Source of the DNA: Nitrobacter sp051912485
Lineage (GTDB): Bacteria; Pseudomonadota; Alphaproteobacteria; Rhizobiales; Xanthobacteraceae
DNA: 64,000 nucleotides
Reading direction: 5' to 3'
NCBI RefSeq assembly: GCF_051912485.1
Contig: NZ_CP196822.1
Span: 3,472,001 to 3,536,000, forward strand
Under the pieces are notes generated by a model. That model worked only from the letters and a program-made list of their open reading frames with translations. It was not told where the DNA came from and made no database searches. The position numbers were made by a program, and so were the translations under genes. The first letter of the stretch is position 1. Each line of letters opens with the position of its first letter. This document shows positions 29,751 to 38,652 of this stretch, piece by piece.

Positions 29751-30428
29751 TCACATCCCGCCGGTCAGGAACGGGTTGCTTTTGCGCTCGTGGCCAATGC
29801 TCGATCCCGGGCCATGTCCACAGATGAAAGCGACGTCGTCGCCGAGCGGCAGCAGCTTGTCGGTGATGGATTTAATCAGTGTGGCGTGATTGCCGCCGGG
29901 CAGATCGGTGCGGCCAATGGAGCCGTTGAAGAGAACGTCGCCGACATGCGCGAAGCCCATCTCCCTGTTGAAAAAGACTACGCTGCCCGGTGAATGGCCC
30001 GGACAATGAAGGACGTCGAATGCGAGTTCGCCGAACCTGACCTGGTCGCCCTCCTCGAGCCAGCGATCCGGCACAAAGTTGCGCATTCCGGTCATGCCGT
30101 AGCTGCGACCGCTCTCGACCACATGATCGAGCAGGAACTGGTCGGCGATATGCGGTCCCTCGATCGGGACCTTCAACGCGTCGCGCAATTCGGCGGCGCC
30201 GCCGACATGATCGATGTGACCATGCGTGAGCCAGATCTGTCTGACGGTCACACCGGCTTTTTCGATTGCAGTCCTGATGAGCGGAACATCGCCGCCGGGA
30301 TCGATGACCACGGCGTCCTTGGTAGCTTCGCACCACAACAGCGTGCAATTCTGCCGAAACGGCGTCACCGGGATGATGGTGAGGCCTGCTTTCGCTTTAG
30401 TCTGGTCGTCGGGTTGGCTTTGGGTCAT
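29751..30428 (-). CDS. Metallo-beta-lactamase fold hydrolase (glyoxalase II-like)
   Basis: 225 residues. The zinc site LTHGHIDHVGGAAEL (T-H-x-H-x-D-H) is present, with further ligands in HCPGHSPGS and HVGDVLF and a last His in CGHGPGSS. N-terminal PVTPFRQNCTLLWC is typical of the glyoxalase II-like subgroup that hydrolyses thioesters such as lactoylglutathione. Without the substrate-binding C-terminal domain of true glyoxalase II, the substrate is unsure. I chose the ATG at 30428. Divergent from mmcB. Confidence 0.9.
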   Translation of the reverse strand: MTQSQPDDQTKAKAGLTIIPVTPFRQNCTLLWCEATKDAVVIDPGGDVPLIRTAIEKAGVTVRQIWLTHGHIDHVGGAAELRDALKVPIEGPHIADQFLLDHVVESGRSYGMTGMRNFVPDRWLEEGDQVRFGELAFDVLHCPGHSPGSVVFFNREMGFAHVGDVLFNGSIGRTDLPGGNHATLIKSITDKLLPLGDDVAFICGHGPGSSIGHERKSNPFLTGGM

Positions 30429-30552
30429 GCGCGCACAATGCCGATTTTTGCCGTGGCGCCAAGCGATTTGAACTGCATGGCCGGTTCCAGCTCGTGGGAG
30501 GTAAAAAACACCGACGTGGCCCACGTCCTCGTTTTTGCTATGCTCTTGTGAC

Positions 30553-31044
30553 ATGGAATCGAACGCCGCCCACATCGCCATCGTGCCTCTGCCGGATCGC
30601 CGCCAGTCGGAGACCGCGCTGGCGATTGCGCGTGGAACGGGGAGGCTTTTGCGATCGCTGGGATTTTGCTGCGTCAGCGAATTGCCGCTGCCGTCAGGCC
30701 GGCGCGCCGATCTGGTGGCGCTGAACCCGCGCGGCGAGATCTGGATCATCGAGATCAAGTCATCGGTCGAGGATCTGCGTGCCGATCAGAAGTGGCAGGA
30801 TTACCGGGCGCATTGCGACCGCCTGTTCTTCGCCTTCACGCGCGATCTTCCTTGCGAGATTTTCCCCGGCGATACCGGCCTGATCGTCGCGGACGCCTAT
30901 GGCGCCCATCTGCATTGCGAGGCACCGGAGCATCGCTTGCCGGCACCGACGCGCAAGGCGATGATGCTCCGTTTCGCAATGGCGGCGGCGCAGCGACTCA
31001 ATCGCCTCGCCGATCCACAAGGCCATGCCGAGGGGGAGTTCTAA
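30553..31044 (+). CDS. mmcB: MmcB family DNA repair protein
   Basis: 163 residues, matching the MmcB family found in alphaproteobacteria (a repair protein of the damage response in Caulobacter). The core RRADLVALNPRGEIWIIEIK shows the D ... E-x-K layout of a PD-(D/E)xK nuclease fold, followed by SSVEDLRADQKWQDYR. A nuclease role is inferred from the motif only. I chose the ATG at 30553; 30535 is also in frame. I see no clear LexA box. Confidence 0.85.
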   Translation: MESNAAHIAIVPLPDRRQSETALAIARGTGRLLRSLGFCCVSELPLPSGRRADLVALNPRGEIWIIEIKSSVEDLRADQKWQDYRAHCDRLFFAFTRDLPCEIFPGDTGLIVADAYGAHLHCEAPEHRLPAPTRKAMMLRFAMAAAQRLNRLADPQGHAEGEF

Positions 31045-31089
31045 GCCGCGATAAGAATGCTTTTGCGAAGCTCGCACTTTCCAGGAATC

Positions 31090-31116
31090 AAAAGCCCCTT
31101 CGATGAAGGGGCTTTT
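31090..31116. terminator. Bidirectional intrinsic terminator between mmcB and actR
   Basis: Perfect 12-pair stem AAAAGCCCCTTC / GAAGGGGCTTTT around GAT, with A- and T-runs on both sides, between two convergent genes. Confidence 0.92.
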
Positions 31117-31137
31117 CTCGCTCGCGATAAGCGCGGG

Positions 31138-31692
31138 TCAACGCGGCGCGCGTTTCGCCAGAATACGTTGCAGCGTGCGGCGATGCATATTGAGCCGCCG
31201 GGCCGTTTCCGACACGTTGCGGTTACACATTTCGTAGATGCGCTGGATGTGTTCCCATCGCACGCGATCCGCCGACATCGGATTCTGCGGCAGTTCGGAC
31301 TTCTCTGTGCTGCTGGCGAGCAGCGCCGCGACCACATCGTCAGCGTCGGCGGGCTTGGACAGGTAATCGACGGCACCCATCTTCACCGCGGTCACAGCGG
31401 TCGCGATATTGCCGTAGCCGGTCAGCACGATCGCGCGAGCATCGGGCCGCTCGCGCTTCAGGGCCGACACCACGTCAAGACCGTTGCCATCGCCCAAACG
31501 CAAATCGACAACGGCAAAGGCCGGCGCTGATTTTCCGATATGGGCAAGGCCATCGGAGACGCTGTCGCATGATGTCACATTGAAGCCGCGCGTTTCCATC
31601 GCGCGCGACAGCCGTTCCAGGAACGGCTTGTCATCCTCGACGATCAGCAGCGAGCGGTCGGCTTGCGGGAAAACGTCGGGGGTAGCGTTCAC
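31138..31692 (-). CDS. actR: ActR/RegA family response regulator
   Basis: 184 residues. The receiver holds IVEDDKPFLERL, the phosphorylated Asp63 in VVDLRLGDG, and KPADADD. The C-terminus has the Fis-like helix-turn-helix NVSETARRLNMHRRTLQ, the NxxxTARRLxxHRRTLQRIL hallmark of ActR/RegA. It controls redox-dependent genes such as oxidases and CO2 or nitrogen fixation together with ActS. GTG start at 31692 with CGAGGT upstream. The actS gene lies about 90 bases upstream on the same strand. Confidence 0.95.
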   Translation of the reverse strand: MNATPDVFPQADRSLLIVEDDKPFLERLSRAMETRGFNVTSCDSVSDGLAHIGKSAPAFAVVDLRLGDGNGLDVVSALKRERPDARAIVLTGYGNIATAVTAVKMGAVDYLSKPADADDVVAALLASSTEKSELPQNPMSADRVRWEHIQRIYEMCNRNVSETARRLNMHRRTLQRILAKRAPR

Positions 31693-31785
31693 GATAGTAC
31701 CTCGCGCTGGGTTGCCTTTCGAATCATATGGGCGCTGAAAGCCGCGCCGCAAGCGATTGAGGCTTACGGTCGCAGCCGTTGCTGG

Positions 31786-33126
31786 CTAAGCCGTTGTCTC
31801 CGCGATGGTTTTCGAAGTTTCGAAGCGAACGCGCGGCCACACGATCTGAACCACCGCGCCATGCTCCGGAAAAGTCCGATTGCTGAAGGACACTCTCGCG
31901 CCCGTTCGCTCCAGCAAGGTACGGGCGATAAAGATACCGAGACCGAGACCGCTGCGGTCGCCTTGTGCATCGCCGACGTTGCGGCGGCGCGACAGGTAAG
32001 GTTCACCAATCCGCTTGAGAATGTCGGGGACGATGCCCGGGCCGTCGTCCGAAATCACGATCCCGACGGTATCGCTGTCCCACCACGCATTCACCTCGAC
32101 GACGCTGCGCGCGAAGTCGACGGCGTTCTCCAGAATGTTGCCGACGCCGTAAAGGATCGCGGGGTTGCGCATGCCGACCGGCTCATGGTCGCCGGCGGCC
32201 GCAATCCGGGTCTTGATGTCGATGCCGAAGTCGCGATGTGGCGCAACGGTTTCCTCGATCAGGGTCGACAGCGGCATGCGGTCGAACGGCGCGCCGGACG
32301 ACGACAGTTGCGCGATCTTGGCGAGAATGTCGCGGCAGCGCTGCGCCTGCTCGCGCACGATGCCGAGATCACCGGCGAGCCGCTGGGGATCCTGCGTGGC
32401 ATTCTCCTGCAGGGCTTTTTCCAGCTCGCGCGAAATCAGGAAGATGGTCGACAGCGGCGTTCCGAGTTCATGAGCGGCGGCGGCGGCGAGGCCGTCGATC
32501 TGGGTCAGATGCTGTTCGCGGGTCAGCACCAGTTCAGTCGCCGCCAGTGCGTCGGACAACTTGCGCGCCTGCTCGGTCACCTGGAACGTGTAGAGGCTGG
32601 TGACGCCGATCGCGAGCACGATCGAGAACCAGACTCCGGCGAGATAGATCGGCGGCAGGATCAGCGGGTCATAGGGATCCCAAGGCAGCGGCAAATGCGT
32701 GAAGCCCAGGACCGTCGCGCAGGCGACCGCGAACGCACCGAGTACCATGGTCAGCCGTGTCGGCAATGCGGTGGCGGAGATCAGCACGGGCGCAAGAAAC
32801 AGATACGAGAACGGATTCTGCAAACCACCGGTGAAAAACAGCAGAGCGGCCAGTTCCGTAATGTTCAGCGCAAGCAGCGCCGCCGCATGGCGCGGCTCGA
32901 GCCGCTGCATCGGATCGAAGATCACCTGCAAAGCGAGATTGAGCAGCGACGACAGCCCAACGATCGTCACGCAGGGAATGATCGGCAGGTCGAATTCCAG
33001 TCCATGCGCGACGACGAAGATCGCCGCGAGCTGCCCCAGCGCCGCGAGCCAGCGCAAACGCAAAATGGTATCCAGCCGGACGTAGCGGCGAGGATGCTGG
33101 AAATCGGAGGCGGCGACGTCGGTCAT
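31786..33126 (-). CDS. actS: ActS/PrrB/RegB family redox-sensing histidine kinase
   Basis: 446 residues: six membrane helices including the quinone-sensing loop GGLQNPF (about residues 101-107), then the H-box AAAAAHELGTPLST near 218, a conserved cysteine in QRCRDIL near 264 (the redox switch of RegB), and the ATPase motifs NILENAVDFA, DDGPGI and GLGLGIF. It senses respiratory redox state and phosphorylates ActR, encoded next to it. Confidence 0.95.
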   Translation of the reverse strand: MTDVAASDFQHPRRYVRLDTILRLRWLAALGQLAAIFVVAHGLEFDLPIIPCVTIVGLSSLLNLALQVIFDPMQRLEPRHAAALLALNITELAALLFFTGGLQNPFSYLFLAPVLISATALPTRLTMVLGAFAVACATVLGFTHLPLPWDPYDPLILPPIYLAGVWFSIVLAIGVTSLYTFQVTEQARKLSDALAATELVLTREQHLTQIDGLAAAAAHELGTPLSTIFLISRELEKALQENATQDPQRLAGDLGIVREQAQRCRDILAKIAQLSSSGAPFDRMPLSTLIEETVAPHRDFGIDIKTRIAAAGDHEPVGMRNPAILYGVGNILENAVDFARSVVEVNAWWDSDTVGIVISDDGPGIVPDILKRIGEPYLSRRRNVGDAQGDRSGLGLGIFIARTLLERTGARVSFSNRTFPEHGAVVQIVWPRVRFETSKTIAETTA

Positions 33127-33664
33127 TTTCCAAAACTTAGAGCATGATCCCGAAAAGTGGGAACCGGTTTTCGGACAAAATCATGCTCAATTAAAAAGAT
33201 AGGCTGGAGTCTGGCTGGACTAGACTCTAGCCGCGCGGAGGACTGACCACAAACTGCGCCAAGTGACGCGGCGGTCTCAACTTGACGTTCGTGCTGCTGC
33301 CGCCCGGCTATGTGTTACTCCCGGTCGCCGCGCTTATGCGCCGGCCGTGACAAGAGACTCGGAGGCCGCCATCGGGCTGATGTCGTTTGAGGATATGGGA
33401 CGCTTGCGGATCGCTCCGATCTTCCGCGCGGGACATTGCTATGCGCCGGGGTGAACGCGGGTAGCGTTCGCGGTCTCGTGCGGGACGTTCCGCTTTGCTT
33501 GAGCGAAGCAGCACAGTTCGTACCGCGAACCATAGTGTAGCGAGATATTTCCTCCACATCCGGGTTCGCGGAAAGCATTAACCCACTATATATAGGCTGG
33601 GACTGGATTGACGCTGTACCTCGCAGCGGCCACTATGTTGCGGCGCAAAAGGGGATCGAGCAGA
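33127..33664. other. Gap between actS and phaZ with a family B repeat
   Basis: Apart from the repeat at 33140-33188 I see no gene here. The region must hold the actS promoter (minus strand) and the phaZ promoter (plus strand), but I can name no convincing boxes. Confidence 0.5.
33140..33188. repeat. Palindromic repeat, family B
   Basis: Perfect 9-base ends GAGCATGAT and ATCATGCTC around an inner CCGAAAA ... TTTTCGG dyad. It is preceded by TTA, giving the TAGAGC-type left end shared with the families at 6229 and 47439. Confidence 0.8.
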
Positions 33665-34999
33665 ATGCCTATCGGTGAATTTGGACGGCCACCGGATATG
33701 CCGGCGGAAATCAGTCCGACGATGACGACGCCGATGTACTGGATGTACGAGATGGCGCAGGCGTCGCTCAATCCGGCGCGCGCCGTCACCGATGCAACAA
33801 GGATACTGTTCCAGAATCCGCTTAATCCGTGGTCGAATACCGAGTTCGGCAAAACCGTCGCCGCGGGCTGCGAACTGTTCGAGCGCACCACCCGCCGTTA
33901 CGGAAAACCGGAATGGGGTCTGCACGAGACCGAGGTCAACGGCGTGCGAACGCCGATCGAGATCCGCTCGGTCTGGGAAAAACCGTTCTGCCGCCTGATC
34001 TACTTCGATCGCAAGCACATGCGTCCGCTGCGGAAGCCGCAGCCGCGCGTGCTGCTGGTCGCGCCGATGTCGGGCCACTACGCGACCTTGCTGCGCGGAA
34101 CCGTCGAGGCATTCATGCCGACGCATGACGTCTATATCACCGACTGGACCGACGCCCGAATGGTGCCCGTGTCGGAAGGGCGCTTCGATCTCGAGGACTA
34201 TGTCGATTACCTGATCGAGATGCTGCATGTGCTGGGCGGAAACGTCCATGTCATCGCGGTCTGCCAACCGTCGGTGCCGGTGCTGGCCGCCGTCTCGGTG
34301 ATGGAGGCCGATGGCGATCCCTGTGTCCCCCTGTCCATGACACTGATGGGCGGACCAATCGATACGCGCAAGAACCCGACCACCGTCAACAACTTCGCCG
34401 CCGAGAAGGGCACTGACTGGTTCCGCAACAATGTCATCACCAGAGTGCCGTTCCCGCATCCTGGCGTGATGCGTGATGTCTATCCGGGCTTCCTGCAGCT
34501 CAACGGCTTCATCAGCATGAACTTCGATCGTCACATGGACGCGCACAAGAGTCTGTTCAAGAATCTCGTCAAGGGCGACGGTGACCTGGTCGACAAGCAC
34601 CGCGATTTCTACGACGAATATCTCGCCGTGATGGATCTGACCGCTGAATACTATCTGCAGACGGTCGATCTTGTGTTCGTCAAGCACGCGCTGCCGAAGG
34701 GCGAGATGACCCACCGCGGCCGGCCTGTCGATCCCTCGAAGATCACACGCGTCGCTCTGATGACGGTGGAAGGCGAAAACGACGACATTTCCGGTCTCGG
34801 CCAGACTGAGGCAACCCACGCGCTGTGCACATCGATCCCCGACAGCCGGCGGGCGCACTACGTCCAGAAGGGCGTCGGCCACTACGGCGTGTTCAACGGT
34901 TCGCGGTTCAAGTCGGAGATCATGCCGCGCATCAACGACTTCATGCAGTCGAACGCCATGCATCCGGCGCGGGCATCGCGCTCGGCAGCCGCAGAATGA
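33665..34999 (+). CDS. phaZ: Intracellular polyhydroxyalkanoate depolymerase
   Basis: Degrades stored polyhydroxybutyrate granules inside the cell. About 444 residues; ATG 33722, which would start the conserved MYWMYEMAQ region directly, is an alternative. The nucleophile sits in VCQPSVP (Cys200), a cysteine in place of serine as in Cupriavidus PhaZa1; the Asp is in GENDDISGLGQTEA and the His in GVGHYGVFNG. The MSGHYATLLRGTVEAFMPTH stretch is also characteristic. It stands alone between repeat-bearing gaps. Confidence 0.94.
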   Translation: MPIGEFGRPPDMPAEISPTMTTPMYWMYEMAQASLNPARAVTDATRILFQNPLNPWSNTEFGKTVAAGCELFERTTRRYGKPEWGLHETEVNGVRTPIEIRSVWEKPFCRLIYFDRKHMRPLRKPQPRVLLVAPMSGHYATLLRGTVEAFMPTHDVYITDWTDARMVPVSEGRFDLEDYVDYLIEMLHVLGGNVHVIAVCQPSVPVLAAVSVMEADGDPCVPLSMTLMGGPIDTRKNPTTVNNFAAEKGTDWFRNNVITRVPFPHPGVMRDVYPGFLQLNGFISMNFDRHMDAHKSLFKNLVKGDGDLVDKHRDFYDEYLAVMDLTAEYYLQTVDLVFVKHALPKGEMTHRGRPVDPSKITRVALMTVEGENDDISGLGQTEATHALCTSIPDSRRAHYVQKGVGHYGVFNGSRFKSEIMPRINDFMQSNAMHPARASRSAAAE

Positions 35000-35451
35000 A
35001 TCGCGAGCCGGCTGTTCGCATCGAGGCGCTAGCTGTGGAAGTGGATTTGACATTTGGTACCAACTCGCGCGTGTCCACGAGCCAAATGTCAAATCTAAAA
35101 ACTCCACTAGAATGTAAGGTTGCTAGCGGCCTTTGATTCTAGCATTTGCAAAATCGTAAACTTGGGGGTGTGCCGATCCGGCAGCTAGGTCAAAGCGCCA
35201 AACCCGTTCAAATTCCTCGGGCGATCAGCCCGTTAGCCCTCCTTTGAAGGGATGAATCTGGTCTCATGACTTGTGAGGCTGCATCCGGTCAAATGAACCG
35301 TAAATATTTTGTTCCGACACCCATCCTGTAGGGGGAGCCACGGCTGATCCCCCTGTATATTGGGCAAATGATTTGTTTTTGCGCCGAGCGATTCGACTGG
35401 CGGCGGATATGGCAGAATCCGGACGGTACCCCCGCCTCCGGATTTACTGAA
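35000..35451. other. Gap between phaZ and the YgjP-like gene with a stem-loop repeat
   Basis: No gene is visible. Besides the repeat at 35040-35108 there is a smaller dyad AGGGGGA / TCCCCCT (35330-35336, 35348-35354, 11-base loop) before the next gene. Confidence 0.5.
35040..35108. repeat. Stem-loop repeat with 14-base perfect arms
   Basis: GATTTGACATTTGG (35044-35057) pairs perfectly with CCAAATGTCAAATC (35082-35095); outer arms AGTGGA and TCCACT extend it, and the loop holds a CTCG/CGAG mini-hairpin. It looks like a dispersed palindromic element; only one copy is in this window. Confidence 0.7.
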
Positions 35452-36204
35452 ATGGCCCGCGCACTCCTTTATCGACGCCCCGCCGAACCGTCCCGGCTTC
35501 TGATCAAGCACGGTTCGCAAATCTATTCGGTGCGCTTACGCCGGCATCGCCGCGCCCGCCGCTACACTTTGCGAATCCATCCGAGCGACCGCGAGGCGAT
35601 CCTGACGATGCCGCCGCGGGGAACACTCGTGGAGGCCAAGGACTTTGCGCAACGCCACGGCGGCTGGATCGCGGCGCGCCTCGGGCGCCTGCCGAAGGCG
35701 GCGCCGTTCCACCACGGCGCAGTCATTCCGCTGCGCGGCGTCGCCCACCGTATCGTGCATCGCACCGGCGAGCGCGGCACGGTGTGGGCCGAAACACGCG
35801 ACAGTGGCGAGCGCATTCTCTGTGTCGCCGGCGAGCTCGACTATCTCGAGCGTCGTGTACACGATTTCCTGAAGCGGGAAGCACGGCGCGACCTGCAAAA
35901 GGCCGCGCAACGCTACGCCGATACGCTCGGCGTCAAGGTCAAGCGTCTTTCGATCCGCGACCAATCGAGTCGCTGGGGATCATGCACATCGTCGGGATCG
36001 CTGTCGTTTTCATGGCGACTCATTCTGGCGCCACCGTTCGTGCTGGACTACCTCGCCGCCCATGAGGTTGCCCACCTCGTTGAAATGAATCATTCGCCGC
36101 GATTCTGGAAGGTGGTGGCCCGTATCTGCAATCATGTCGAGCGGGCCAAGCGGTGGCTCGACGCCGAAGGCAACGATCTCCATCGCTACGGCATTCAGGA
36201 CTGA
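35452..36204 (+). CDS. YgjP-like zinc metallopeptidase
   Basis: 250 residues of the YgjP/M48-like family. The zinc motif HEVAHLVEMNHSPRFW begins at residue 204 (HExxH), preceded by the family signature RWGSCTSSGSLSFSWRLILAP. The N-terminal part is basic with no signal, so it is cytoplasmic. The substrate is unknown; relatives sit near restriction systems or repair genes. I chose the ATG at 35452 because the upstream extension is not family-like. Confidence 0.9.
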   Translation: MARALLYRRPAEPSRLLIKHGSQIYSVRLRRHRRARRYTLRIHPSDREAILTMPPRGTLVEAKDFAQRHGGWIAARLGRLPKAAPFHHGAVIPLRGVAHRIVHRTGERGTVWAETRDSGERILCVAGELDYLERRVHDFLKREARRDLQKAAQRYADTLGVKVKRLSIRDQSSRWGSCTSSGSLSFSWRLILAPPFVLDYLAAHEVAHLVEMNHSPRFWKVVARICNHVERAKRWLDAEGNDLHRYGIQD

Positions 36205-36241
36205 TCGCGGAACTGACGGAATCGCGACGACCGATTCTTAA

Positions 36242-36264
36242 CCTCTCCCGCTTGCGGGGGAGAG
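36242..36264. repeat. Palindromic repeat, second copy of the family inserted in lhr
   Basis: CCTCTCCCGCTTGCGGGGGA followed by GAG: an imperfect CTCTCCC/GGGAGAG palindrome in the gap after the YgjP-like gene. Confidence 0.65.
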
Positions 36265-36314
36265 CGCGCGCAGTGCTCCGATGACACGTTTCCTTCAAAT
36301 GAAGAAGATAACCC

Positions 36315-38537
36315 CTATCGCCCGCCGAACAGCCGGTCCACGAGCCAGCCGTCCAGTCCGCTTGCGGCTTCCGGCCGGGCGTCGGACCGGACCGGCTGAG
36401 GTCGGCCGCTGACGGGCGCCGAAGCGGCGGTGGGAGCCGAAGCAGTGACGGGAGCTGGCGCGACGACCTGCCCGCCGAGTTGCGCAATATCCGGCAGGAG
36501 GCCGCCTCGCTGGGTGCCGGGGATCGGTTCGGGCCGCACGCCCTGATGCGCCGCGCGCATGAAGCGCGTCCAGATCTCTACCGGCAGGCCGCCGCCGGTG
36601 GCTTTGCGGGTCGGCCTGTTGTCATCGTTGCCGAGCCACACCCCGGTGACGAGCTTCGCCGTGTAACCGACAAACCACGCATCGCGAAAATCCTGACTGG
36701 TCCCGGTCTTGCCGGCAGCGGTCCACCCGGGAATATCGGCCTTGCGCGCGGTCCCGCTGATGATCGTTTGCTCCATCATGGTGTTCATCATGGCGACGCC
36801 GCGCGGATCGATCACCCGGCCGGATGCGTCCTGCACGCGCGCGTAGAGAAGCTTGTTACCCTCGACGGTGCGGATGCGATCGACGATATGGGGGTTAGCG
36901 GCATATCCGCCGTTGGCGAACGGCGCGTAGGCGCTGACCAGTTCCAGCGGTGACACCTCGGAGGTGCCGAGCGCGATCGAGGCGTTCGGCTCGAGCTTTG
37001 AGGTGATGCCGAGCCGGTGCGCGGTGCGGACTACGTTCGCGGCGCCGACCTCCAGTCCGAGCCGGACCGCGACGGTGTTCAGCGACATCGCGAGCGCCTG
37101 GGTCAGCGTCACAGCGCCGAAGTATTCGTGACTGTAGTTCTCCGGCCGCCAGCCCTTGACGTCGAGCGGAGCGTCCTGCCGGATCGTCTCCGGCGTGAGT
37201 CCGGCCTCGATCGCGGTGAGATAGACAAACGGCTTGAACGCGGAACCGGGCTGGCGCTTCGCCGTCACCGCGCGGTTGAACTGGCTGTCGGCGTAGTTGC
37301 GACCGCCGACCATGGCGCGGACCGCGCCGTCGGGCGTCATCGCCACCAGCGCGCCCTGGCTGACATTGAACTTGACGCTTTTCGCCGCCAGTTCGTCGAT
37401 CACGGCGGCTTCCGCCACGCTCTGCAGTTTAGGATCGATGGTCGTTTCGACGACGATGCTCTGATCGACCTGGCCAACCAGATCGTCGAGCACTTCGCCG
37501 ACCCAGTCCGCGACATAGTTGATGGTGCCGGCGCCGGTCGGCTTCACGGCATAGGAGGGACGGGTAGTGGCGGCGTGCGCCTGCTGCTCGGTGATGAAGT
37601 GGGCGTCGGCCATCGCCGCGAGCACGAGTTTTGCGCGGGCCTCGGCGCCTTCCGGATTGCGGTCCGGCGCCAGCCGCGACGGCGACTTGACGAGACCGGC
37701 CAGCATGGCGGCTTCGGCAAGCGTGACGTTCTTCGCGGGCTTCCCGAAATACTTCTGAGCGGCCGCTTCGACGCCATAGGCGCCGGAGCCGAAGTAGACC
37801 CGGTTGAGATAAAGTTCGAGAATCTGCGCCTTGGAATGCTTGCGCTCCAGCCAGATCGCGAGCTCGACCTCCTGGAGTTTTCGTTCAAGCGTCCGCTCCT
37901 GGGTCAGGAACAGGTTCTTGGCCAATTGCTGGGTCAGCGTCGAGCCGCCTTGCGACACCCCCCGATGCAGGACGTTGGTCACGGCCGCGCGCAGGATGCC
38001 GATCGGATCGACGCCGTAATGCGAATAGAACCGGCGGTCCTCGATCGCGATGAAGGCCTTCGGCAGATAGGGTGGCAGATCCTTGAGCGAGACGTTGCTT
38101 CCGGCCATTTCTCCGCGCGTCGCCAGCACGCTACCGTCCGCGCCGACGATCTGGATGGTCGGCGGGCGTTTTGGAATTTCGAGCGACTGGATCGGCGGCA
38201 GATGCGCGCCGACATAGACCACCACGCCGATGATGGCGATGGCCCCCCACAAAGCGAGCACGGCGCCCCAGTAGAACAGCCGGGACAGGCGGACGCTCGT
38301 CCGCTTCTTCGCCCGCCCTTTGCGATTCCGATCGGGCGACGGCTTGCGCTCGCGCGAACCGTCACTCCCCGGACCAGCGGCCTTGCGCGGTGCGGCACGT
38401 CTGGCCGGCTTGTCGTCGGCAACCGTGATGCGATCGAGCGGATTGAGGCGCAACTCCGCAAGCGAAGCGGCAAATCCGCTAAATACCGGCTCCTTGCGCC
38501 CGCCGCGCTTTTTTCGTCCCCACACCATACGCAACAA
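36315..38537 (-). CDS. Penicillin-binding protein 1A (bifunctional class A)
   Basis: 740 residues. A basic cytoplasmic tail and one membrane helix (about residues 88-110) are followed by the glycosyltransferase domain (AIEDRRFYSHYGVDP, GGSTLTQQLAKNLFL, RKLQEVELAIWLE) and the transpeptidase domain with the SxxK nucleophile motif in GSAFKPFVY, the SLN motif, and KTGTS. It polymerises and crosslinks peptidoglycan. The tail after the catalytic domain is a Pro/Ala/Ser linker ending in DGWLVDRLFGG. Confidence 0.95.
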   Translation of the reverse strand: MLRMVWGRKKRGGRKEPVFSGFAASLAELRLNPLDRITVADDKPARRAAPRKAAGPGSDGSRERKPSPDRNRKGRAKKRTSVRLSRLFYWGAVLALWGAIAIIGVVVYVGAHLPPIQSLEIPKRPPTIQIVGADGSVLATRGEMAGSNVSLKDLPPYLPKAFIAIEDRRFYSHYGVDPIGILRAAVTNVLHRGVSQGGSTLTQQLAKNLFLTQERTLERKLQEVELAIWLERKHSKAQILELYLNRVYFGSGAYGVEAAAQKYFGKPAKNVTLAEAAMLAGLVKSPSRLAPDRNPEGAEARAKLVLAAMADAHFITEQQAHAATTRPSYAVKPTGAGTINYVADWVGEVLDDLVGQVDQSIVVETTIDPKLQSVAEAAVIDELAAKSVKFNVSQGALVAMTPDGAVRAMVGGRNYADSQFNRAVTAKRQPGSAFKPFVYLTAIEAGLTPETIRQDAPLDVKGWRPENYSHEYFGAVTLTQALAMSLNTVAVRLGLEVGAANVVRTAHRLGITSKLEPNASIALGTSEVSPLELVSAYAPFANGGYAANPHIVDRIRTVEGNKLLYARVQDASGRVIDPRGVAMMNTMMEQTIISGTARKADIPGWTAAGKTGTSQDFRDAWFVGYTAKLVTGVWLGNDDNRPTRKATGGGLPVEIWTRFMRAAHQGVRPEPIPGTQRGGLLPDIAQLGGQVVAPAPVTASAPTAASAPVSGRPQPVRSDARPEAASGLDGWLVDRLFGGR

Positions 38538-38652
38538 CGCTCACGCCGGTCCCGCGGCACGCTAGCGTTCCCGGTTTAAGAGCCGGTTACCCGAAAGTTA
38601 ACGTAAGATTAGGACGCGGGGACGGCCGCGGCGGGTGCGTTCGCGTTATGCG

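Noticed and set aside
35233..35520. A 95-codon minus frame before the YgjP-like gene
   Set aside because: No homology-like features; it overlaps the real gene's 5' region.
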